The notes under the pieces were generated by a model. The model saw only the letters and a list, made by a program, of their open reading frames with translations. It was not told where the DNA came from and searched no databases. A DNA stretch of 6,335 nt from Syntrophaceae bacterium UBA2192 (GTDB lineage Bacteria; Desulfobacterota; Syntrophia; Syntrophales; UBA2192), in assembly GCA_002327315.1 (NCBI GenBank), contig DCVI01000184.1, positions 1-6,335 of the forward strand. The letters are read 5' to 3'. The translations under genes and the position numbers were made by a program. This document shows, in pieces, positions 1-6,335 of the stretch. How positions within the stretch are numbered: position 1 is the first letter of the stretch; each line of letters opens with the position of its first letter.

Positions 1-2492
<2,492 letters not shown>

Positions 2493-2500
2493 AATGACTC

Positions 2501-2550
2501 AAATCCCCCTCTGTCCCCAAGCAGCTTCGCTGCAGTAATGGGTTGACTGG
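2501..2550 (+). repeat. Left arm of a long imperfect inverted repeat
   Basis: The arm runs AATCCCCCTCTGTCCCC, hairpin, AGTAATGG, GTTGACTGGGG. The reverse complement of 2613-2674 gives the same modules in the same order: AATCCCCCTTTTATCCCCC, hairpin, AGTAACTGG, GTTGACTAGG. Small insertions separate the matched blocks, so pairing in a transcript would be imperfect but extensive. The arm begins 8 bases upstream of the uvrA start codon, so on the minus strand its G-run lies in the ribosome-binding region. Confidence 0.75.
2521..2533 (+). repeat. Hairpin-GTAATGG motif, copy 1
   Basis: Perfect 5-bp stem GCAGC-TTC-GCTGC, followed by AGTAATGG. It is one of three such motifs in the window; the other two (2638-2650 and 4831-4845) have different stem bases that still pair, and the same downstream box with one extra C. 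This copy reads on the plus strand. Confidence 0.7.
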
Positions 2551-2597
2551 GGAATTGATTGATTGGGGAAGAGTCGACAGCCTGCCCCCATGCTTCC

Positions 2598-2619
2598 CCT
2601 TCTTCCTTGTCACCTAGTC
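2598..2619 (+). repeat. Short heptamer run (CCTTCTT family)
   Basis: Three 7-bp units, CCTTCTT, CCTTGTC and CCTAGTC, with one extra A before the last. The first is identical to, and the others closely resemble, units of the six-unit heptamer array at 4889-4930 in the other spacer, and they read on the same strand. It lies in the central part of the inverted repeat and its end merges into the right arm. Confidence 0.55.
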
Positions 2620-2674
2620 AACGAATCGCCAGTTACTGCTGCGTAGCAGCTAAATGGGGGATAAAAGGGGGATT
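2613..2674 (-). repeat. Right arm of a long imperfect inverted repeat
   Basis: Counterpart of 2501-2550. On the minus strand it shows AATCCCCCTTTTATCCCCC, then the hairpin GCTGC-TAC-GCAGC, then AGTAACTGG, then GTTGACTAGG after a 6-bp insertion. About 62 bp separate the two arms. The modules are conserved while their spacing has drifted, as expected of an old duplicated or paired dispersed repeat. Confidence 0.75.
2638..2650 (-). repeat. Hairpin-GTAACTGG motif, copy 2
   Basis: Perfect 5-bp stem, on the minus strand GCTGC-TAC-GCAGC, followed by AGTAACTGG. The stem differs from copy 1 at paired positions (A-T swapped to T-A), so pairing is kept despite sequence change. Confidence 0.7.
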
Positions 2675-2681
2675 GCCTGAC

Positions 2682-2717
2682 GAAATAGACCAGACAGACC
2701 AGATAGACTGAAAAGAC
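2682..2717 (-). repeat. 9-bp tandem array, four units, minus orientation
   Basis: On the minus strand the units are GTCTTTTCA, GTCTATCTG, GTCTGTCTG and GTCTATTTC, with exact 9-bp spacing and consensus GTCTATYTG. The same unit, in the opposite orientation, makes the array at 4790-4831 on the other side of the foldase gene pair. The first unit directly follows the terminator-like stem at the end of the SurA-like gene and provides its T-rich tail. Confidence 0.85.
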
Positions 2718-2741
2718 GAGATTCGCCTACAGGCGAATCTC
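2710..2741 (-). terminator. Candidate intrinsic terminator overlapping the SurA-like stop codon
   Basis: On the minus strand GAGATTCGCC pairs perfectly with GGCGAATCTC (2718-2741), leaving a TGTA loop, and is followed by GTCTTTTC. The last codons (Glu-Ile-Arg-Leu) form the 5' half of the stem and the TAG stop begins inside the loop. The T-tract is short and interrupted, so termination may be weak or partial, letting some transcripts continue into uvrA. The stem is seen directly; the terminator role is inferred. Confidence 0.55.
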
Positions 2742-3695
2742 TATGTGCGCCTTCTGCCGCCTTTCCACCACCCACTCGGCGTACTTCTTTTCCATCTTGT
2801 CGCGGTAGATCCGCTCCTCCACGTCCTCGCGGGTGGCCTTGATGGAGAGGCTTCCGCCGCCCCGCCGGTCGAGGGCCCGGATGATGTAGAACCCCTGTGG
2901 GGTTTCGATCACATCACTCATCTCGCCCTGTTTGAGGCCGAAGGCGACCTCGTCGATTGCTGGGTTAAGGGTTCCTTTCTCGACATAGCCGATGTCGCCC
3001 CCGGTGCGCGGGGTGGCGGGGGCGAACTCGTTGGCAAGGCCCTCGAAGGGCTCGCCGGCCCGGCTGCGCTTCATGATGGTCTGGGCTTTGGCACTCTGCT
3101 GTTCTTTGACTGCCGGGTCGCCTCCAGCGGGGACGGGAAGGTAGATCATCTGCATCCTCACCCTGAGCTTCCCCTCGTACTCGTCGCGGTGTTCCTGGTA
3201 AAACAAGCCGATCTCCTCGTTCGTGACGGAGACCCTCGGGCGGATTTCCCTCTGCATGATCTTCATTTTGATCAGATCGTTTCGGGTCGCCTCGCGGTAC
3301 TTCTCGTAGTTGCTCCCTTCCTTGACCAGGACCTGCTGCAGGTCCTCAATCGACATTTTGCGCCGCTGCAGGCTGTCCTGGATGTTGTTGGTTATCTCTT
3401 CGTCCCGGACTGTGATCCCCAGTTTCCTCGCTTCCTGTCTCAGGAGCAGATCGTCGATCATCCTGTCCAGAAAAACCTTCCTCGCCTCACCGGCGATCCG
3501 CGCCCGTTCCCCGGGGGGAATTTCCTGCCCGTATCGCTTCAGGACGAGATCCACCGTGCTTTCCAACTCGTACTGGGTGATGACGTCGTCGTTGACGACG
3601 GCGATGACGCGATCGACGATCTCACCCCACGACGGCGTTGCCGCCGCGAAAAGAAGGAATGCGGCCCATGCCAGAAGCCTGTTCAGTTTGTTCAT
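2727..3695 (-). CDS. surA: SurA-like periplasmic chaperone / parvulin-type peptidyl-prolyl isomerase
   Basis: Predicted to escort unfolded outer-membrane proteins through the periplasm. The 322 residues start with a signal peptide: basic MNKLNR, hydrophobic core about 7-20, likely cleavage after PSWG (24). A SurA N-terminal domain follows (about 25-165; the opening EIVDRVIAVVNDDVIT is characteristic), then one parvulin domain (about 176-278, with GGDIGYVEKGTLNPA and ETPQGFYIIRA) and a basic C-terminal helix. E. coli SurA has two parvulin domains and is about 100 residues longer. Both usual active-site histidines look replaced: the first by Met183 (VRMQMIYL for the common VRASHILV) and the one in GYHIIKV by Tyr270, so isomerase activity may be lost while chaperone function stays. 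It begins 18 bp after the lipoprotein gene, so the two are co-transcribed. The ribosome site is modest (GGTGA, 6 nt spacing). The SurA family is clear; exact orthology to E. coli surA is less sure. Confidence 0.9.
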   Translation of the reverse strand: MNKLNRLLAWAAFLLFAAATPSWGEIVDRVIAVVNDDVITQYELESTVDLVLKRYGQEIPPGERARIAGEARKVFLDRMIDDLLLRQEARKLGITVRDEEITNNIQDSLQRRKMSIEDLQQVLVKEGSNYEKYREATRNDLIKMKIMQREIRPRVSVTNEEIGLFYQEHRDEYEGKLRVRMQMIYLPVPAGGDPAVKEQQSAKAQTIMKRSRAGEPFEGLANEFAPATPRTGGDIGYVEKGTLNPAIDEVAFGLKQGEMSDVIETPQGFYIIRALDRRGGGSLSIKATREDVEERIYRDKMEKKYAEWVVERRQKAHIEIRL

Positions 3696-3713
3696 GGATG
3701 TTCACCGCCACCA

Positions 3714-4763
3714 TTATCCCTTGCCGGGGGTCGCCGGGGCTTGTCCCGGCCTGGGCTCCTCGGTTCGGGTTTCTTCGATCTTGACCTGCTTCAGGCGCTC
3801 TTCATCGATTTGGATTTTCGCCCCCGACTTGAGCGCATCGAGCCATTTCCGGAATCCCTGCTCCTCTTTGCCCTTTGCGAGGTCCGCCTTGATCTTTTCC
3901 TTCACTTCGGCAAATTCGATCCAGCGCCCCTTTTCTTTTTGCAGGACCTTGAACAGGTGGAATCCGTAAGGGCTTTTCACGACCTTGCTCGTCCTTCCCT
4001 CGGCAAGCGAGAAGACGATCCGGTCGAAGGCCTCCGGCATGACCCCCCGGGTGAAAACACCGAGGTCCCCCCCTTTGGCGGCTTCGGGGCCCGTTGAGAC
4101 CTCGCGGGCCACCTTGCCGAATTCTTCACCGGCCTGGAGGCGCTTCAGCACGGTATCGGCTTTCTCCCGGGTCGGCACGACGATCTGGGCGACATGCACC
4201 GTCTCCTCGGAGTAGTAGCGGCTCCGGTTGGCCTGGTAATAGGCCATGGCCTCGTCATCCGTGACGGTGATCTTCGAATTGACCTCCCGGTCGACGAGCT
4301 TCTCGAGCAGCAGCCGCTTTCTCAGCTCCTCGCTCCAGATCTTGTAGTCCACCTTCTCGCCGCCGAAGACCTGGGCGAAACTCTCGCCGGCGTAATCCTT
4401 CTTGATCTCCTCGACGCGTTTTTTCAACTCCTCGTCGGTGACCTTGAGCCCGAGTTTCTCGGCCTGGATCAGCATCACCTTTTCATCGATCAGGTCGTCG
4501 AGGGCCTCGCGCTTGACGTTGACGATGTCCTCTTCCTTCAGGCCGGCCGTGCTGCCCAGGAGGTTGAGGGCGTTGCGCAGCTTTACGGTCAAGTCCTTGA
4601 CCTTGATCTCGACCCCGTCCACCGTGGCGATGGCATCCTCCGATGGCGTCTTGAAGGTCGAGCAACCGATGACGGCGGCCAGGAAAAAAGTCGCTGCCAT
4701 TCCCACCAGGGCAATCCTGCGGAGCAGGTCATTCTTGCACGACTCTCCTTCGCGATCCTCCAT
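3714..4763 (-). CDS. Parvulin-domain foldase lipoprotein (PrsA/SurA-like)
   Basis: Predicted lipid-anchored periplasmic foldase. I prefer ATG at 4763 (349 residues) because GGGGGA lies 7 nt upstream; a GTG at 4778 would add five residues but lacks a ribosome site. Visible in order: basic segment KNDLLRR, hydrophobic helix about 17-32, lipobox VIGC with lipidated Cys34, followed by Ser rather than Asp, which suits outer-membrane sorting. Then a SurA/PrsA-like helical N-domain (about 45-170), a parvulin domain (about 188-280, with GGDLGVFTRGVMPEAFD and SPYGFHLFKV), a charged helical part, and a Pro/Thr/Glu-rich tail ending PGKG. The second active-site His (GFH) is kept, but the first is Gln193 in HVAQIVV. 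It is a diverged relative of its downstream neighbour and probably works with it on envelope proteins. PrsA-like and PpiC-like names are both possible, so no symbol is given. Confidence 0.9.
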   Translation of the reverse strand: MEDREGESCKNDLLRRIALVGMAATFFLAAVIGCSTFKTPSEDAIATVDGVEIKVKDLTVKLRNALNLLGSTAGLKEEDIVNVKREALDDLIDEKVMLIQAEKLGLKVTDEELKKRVEEIKKDYAGESFAQVFGGEKVDYKIWSEELRKRLLLEKLVDREVNSKITVTDDEAMAYYQANRSRYYSEETVHVAQIVVPTREKADTVLKRLQAGEEFGKVAREVSTGPEAAKGGDLGVFTRGVMPEAFDRIVFSLAEGRTSKVVKSPYGFHLFKVLQKEKGRWIEFAEVKEKIKADLAKGKEEQGFRKWLDALKSGAKIQIDEERLKQVKIEETRTEEPRPGQAPATPGKG

Positions 4764-4770
4764 CTGCGTT

Positions 4771-4776
4771 TCCCCC
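4771..4776 (-). promoter_or_regulatory. Ribosome binding site deciding the lipoprotein start
   Basis: Minus-strand GGGGGA sits 7 nt before ATG 4763, whereas the upstream in-frame GTG at 4778 overlaps this tract and has no purine-rich site before it. This favours the ATG. Confidence 0.6.
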
Positions 4777-4789
4777 ACTACATAATACA

Positions 4790-4831
4790 GTCTATCCGGT
4801 CTATTTAGTCTGTCTCGTCTATTTGGTCTGG
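4790..4831 (+). repeat. 9-bp tandem array, 4.7 units, plus orientation
   Basis: Units GTCTATCCG, GTCTATTTA, GTCTGTCTC, GTCTATTTG and partial GTCTGG, with exact 9-bp spacing. It is the same family as 2682-2717 but on the opposite strand. The array lies just upstream of the lipoprotein gene, where a promoter would be expected. Confidence 0.88.
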
Positions 4832-4845
4832 CCGCCTTCGGCGGC
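4831..4845 (+). repeat. Hairpin-GTAACTGG motif, copy 3
   Basis: Perfect 6-bp stem GCCGCC-TTC-GGCGGC, followed directly by GGTAACTGG. The stem is longer and richer in GC than in copies 1 and 2, but the position relative to the 9-bp array and the downstream box matches copy 2 in mirror image. Confidence 0.75.
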
Positions 4846-4880
4846 GGTAACTGGTACTTGGAAATTGGGTATTGGGATCT
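4846..4880 (+). repeat. Heptamer array, GGTAATT family, five units
   Basis: Units GGTAACT, GGTACTT, GGAAATT, GGGTATT and GGGATCT, all exactly 7 bp, drifting stepwise from left to right. The first unit overlaps the GTAACTGG box of hairpin copy 3. Confidence 0.75.
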
Positions 4881-4888
4881 CCTGAATC

Positions 4889-4930
4889 CCTTCTTCCTCG
4901 TCCCTACGCCCTGGTCCCTTTATCCTCTTC
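4889..4930 (+). repeat. Heptamer array, CCTNNTC family, six units
   Basis: Units CCTTCTT, CCTCGTC, CCTACGC, CCTGGTC, CCTTTAT and CCTCTTC with no phase slip. CCT is invariant at the start of every unit. A related shorter run lies at 2598-2619. Confidence 0.8.
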
Positions 4931-4961
4931 ACTCAGGCACTTAGACACTCAGGCACTTCTT
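4930..4961 (+). repeat. 8-bp array, CACTYAGR family, four units
   Basis: Units CACTCAGG, CACTTAGA, CACTCAGG and CACTTCTT. Units one and three are identical, giving a 13-bp perfect direct repeat at a 16-bp period. It overlaps the preceding array by one base. Confidence 0.85.
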
Positions 4962-4972
4962 TCCGCTTCCTT

Positions 4973-5000
4973 CACTAGCCACAAACCACTAGCCACTTCT
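4973..5000 (+). repeat. Heptamer array, CACTAGC family, four units
   Basis: Units CACTAGC, CACAAAC, CACTAGC and CACTTCT, exactly 7 bp each. Alternate units are identical, as in the 8-bp array. The array abuts the TGA stop of mfd with no intervening base. Confidence 0.85.
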
Positions 5001-6335
5001 TCAGTGCCGCGCCAGCTCCTCGAGCAGCCCCTTTGCCGCCTCGATGACCTGTCCCTCGTGCAGTTCGGGCATGGGAATAAAGAGCCGGTGGTCGGGCGTG
5101 AAGCGCATGCCCTTCCACTTCTTCCTCGAAAGCTCGATGAGCTTCAGCGGGTCGATGGGGCTCGACTTGTGGATCACGAGGATCATGTTCCGCCCGTCGT
5201 ACTCCATCTTTTCGGCCATGAGGCCCTTCATGAGGTTGCGCAGGCTGATGACCTCAATCAGGTTCTGCACCTCCGGGGGCAACGGGCCGTAACAGTCCAG
5301 CATCTCCTCCCTCGCCTCCAGGAGGTCCTCGTCGGCCGGGGCCATGGAGAGCTTTTTGTACGTCACGAGCCTGCGGTGCGTGTCGGGCACGTAGCTGTCG
5401 GGGATAAAGGCCGCAAGCCCCAGGTGGATCTCCGGCTTGATCTCCGCCTCGGGCATCTTCTCGCCCCGCAGCTCCCGGACGGCCCGCTCCATGAGCTGTG
5501 TGTACATCTCGTACCCCACGGCCGAGATGTTCCCCGACTGGGCCATCCCCACGAGGTTTCCGGCCCCGCGGATCTCGAGGTCGTGCGATGCGATCTTGAA
5601 CCCGGAGCCCGGCTCCGTGAATTCCTTGATGACCGTGAGCCTTTTTTGCGCGTCGGGCGAGAGCATGGCCCCCGGCGGGATCAGCAGATACGCCCGGGCC
5701 TCCTCCTTCGAGCGGCCCACGCGCCCCCGGATCTGGTAGAGCTGCGCCAGGCCGAACCGGTCCGCACGGTCGATGACGATCGTGTTGGCCGCGGGGATGT
5801 CGATGCCCGACCCGATGATCGTCGTACATATCAGAACATCGTACTCTTTACGAAGGAATTTTACCATGACATCCTCCAGCTCCCGGGGGCGCATCTGGCC
5901 GTGGGCGACGCCGATTTTCGCCTCGGGTACGACCTGCCCGATGCGCCGGGCCATGTGGTGGATGGAGTGAACCCGGTCGTGGATGAAGAAGACCTGCCCC
6001 CCGCGGGCCATCTCGTCGAGGGTGGCCCTGCGGATCACGTCGTCGTCGAACTCCAGCACCCAGGTCTTGATGGAGAGCCTTCCCTCGGGCGGAGTGTGGA
6101 TGATGGAGAGGTCCCGGATCCCCACGAGCGAAAGCTGCAGCGTGCGCGGGATGGGGGTCGCGGTGAGCGTCATCACGTCCACCAGCGTGCGCAGCTTCTT
6201 GAGTTTCTCCTTGTGGGTGACGCCGAAGCGCTGCTCCTCGTCGATCACGACGAGTCCCAGGTCCTTGAAGACGACGTCCTTCTGCAGGAGCCGGTGGGTG
6301 CCGACGACGATGTCGATGGAGCCCCGGGCGAGCTT
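5001..6335 (-). CDS. mfd: Mfd, transcription-repair coupling factor (N-terminal part beyond window edge)
   Basis: Cytoplasmic DNA translocase that pushes stalled RNA polymerase off damaged DNA and recruits UvrA. The window holds the last 444 residues; the family is about 1,150 long, so the UvrB-like, polymerase-binding and first helicase motifs are outside. Fragment numbering: GTHRLLQKD at 12-20; Walker B DEEQ at 32-35; motif III TATPIPRT at 58-65; motif V TTIIGSGIDIP at 171-181; motif VI QIRGRVGRS at 201-209; DLEIRGAGNLVGMAQSG at 252-268, a stretch shared with RecG-type translocases; then the C-terminal TRCF domain (about 300-400) and a short tail ending EELARH. Motif V has Gly175 where Glu is usual. 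An internal GTG at 6248 is only the Val of LVVIDEEQ and not a start, because the frame continues to the window edge. A RecG reading is disfavoured by the TRCF domain. Confidence 0.97.
   Translation of the reverse strand, partial: KLARGSIDIVVGTHRLLQKDVVFKDLGLVVIDEEQRFGVTHKEKLKKLRTLVDVMTLTATPIPRTLQLSLVGIRDLSIIHTPPEGRLSIKTWVLEFDDDVIRRATLDEMARGGQVFFIHDRVHSIHHMARRIGQVVPEAKIGVAHGQMRPRELEDVMVKFLRKEYDVLICTTIIGSGIDIPAANTIVIDRADRFGLAQLYQIRGRVGRSKEEARAYLLIPPGAMLSPDAQKRLTVIKEFTEPGSGFKIASHDLEIRGAGNLVGMAQSGNISAVGYEMYTQLMERAVRELRGEKMPEAEIKPEIHLGLAAFIPDSYVPDTHRRLVTYKKLSMAPADEDLLEAREEMLDCYGPLPPEVQNLIEVISLRNLMKGLMAEKMEYDGRNMILVIHKSSPIDPLKLIELSRKKWKGMRFTPDHRLFIPMPELHEGQVIEAAKGLLEELARH

Larger units (their letters stand above)
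2493..2726. other. Repeat-rich spacer between the SurA-like gene and uvrA
   Basis: This 234-bp stretch has no credible gene. It holds, left to right, a C-rich arm with a small hairpin, an AT-richer middle, a short heptamer run, the matching arm of an inverted repeat with a second hairpin, a 9-bp tandem array and the downstream half of a terminator-like stem. On the minus strand it is the uvrA leader. I found no convincing -35/-10 pair for uvrA, so uvrA may be read through from upstream or use a promoter I cannot recognise. Composition is clearly unlike the coding DNA on either side. Confidence 0.8.
4764..5000. other. Spacer between mfd and the lipoprotein gene, nearly all short-period repeats
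   Basis: This 237-bp stretch holds no credible gene. Apart from the leader at 4764-4789 and small gaps (4881-4888, 4962-4972), all of it belongs to tandem arrays with 7 to 9-bp units or to one perfect hairpin. The last array ends at 5000, the base before the mfd stop codon. No rho-independent terminator follows mfd, so transcription could continue into the foldase genes. A TATTAT at 4782-4787 (minus) is the only -10-like box. Confidence 0.85.

Noticed and set aside
2745..4097. 450-codon open frame on the plus strand opposite the two foldase genes
   Set aside because: Also a codon-aligned antisense shadow; it spans both genes because they happen to share the same phase. No domain or ribosome site supports it.
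4782..4787. Minus-strand TATTAT as a -10 box for the lipoprotein gene
   Set aside because: No good -35 lies 16-18 bp upstream (GACTAA at best, inside the 9-bp array), and the implied transcription start would fall within the ribosome binding site.
2682..4831. A composite transposon or insertion sequence carrying the foldase genes
   Set aside because: There is no transposase, the inverted elements are short arrays and not terminal repeats of a known kind, and I see no target duplication. I keep only the weaker observation of mirrored repeats.
4790..5000. CRISPR array
   Set aside because: Units are 7 to 9 bp, directly adjoining and degenerate, without spacers of constant length and without cas genes nearby.
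5254..5829. 191-codon minus-strand frame inside mfd
   Set aside because: It is a shifted frame of mfd; the real frame carries helicase motifs V and VI across the same bases.

Overview
The window is a stretch of bacterial chromosome carrying four protein genes, all on the minus strand. Read in the direction of transcription (right to left) they are: the 3' part of mfd (5001-6335, start beyond the right edge), a parvulin-type foldase lipoprotein (3714-4763), a SurA-like periplasmic chaperone (2727-3695), and most of uvrA (1-2492, C-terminus beyond the left edge). DNA is GC-rich and coding density is high. The lipoprotein signal and signal peptide feeding periplasmic foldases imply a Gram-negative cell envelope. 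The gene content and spacers would fit a deltaproteobacterial (Desulfobacterota) lineage, but that is an impression and not a proof.

Functionally the window joins two themes. Mfd (transcription-repair coupling factor) removes RNA polymerase stalled at DNA damage and hands the lesion to UvrA, the damage sensor of nucleotide excision repair; both are here on one strand. Between them lie two foldases, 18 bp apart and surely co-transcribed: one predicted to be anchored in the membrane by a lipid, the other predicted to be soluble in the periplasm. Both have a SurA/PrsA-like N-terminal region followed by one parvulin domain, and both have lost the usual first active-site histidine, so they may act mainly as chaperones.

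The less ordinary part is the non-coding DNA. The two real spacers (2493-2726 and 4764-5000) are made largely of short-period repeats. The right spacer is a mosaic of arrays with units of 9, 7, 7, 8 and 7 bp, running up to the base before the mfd stop codon. The left spacer holds a 9-bp array of the same family in the opposite orientation, a few heptamers of a family seen on the right, and a long imperfect inverted repeat. A small perfect hairpin followed by a GTAA(C)TGG box occurs three times, with different stem sequences that stay paired. The order '9-bp array, hairpin, GTAACTGG' is mirrored on both sides of the foldase pair. I see no RNA gene, transposase, CRISPR array or strong promoter. 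No complete new protein system is visible; the repeat architecture is the observation most worth following.
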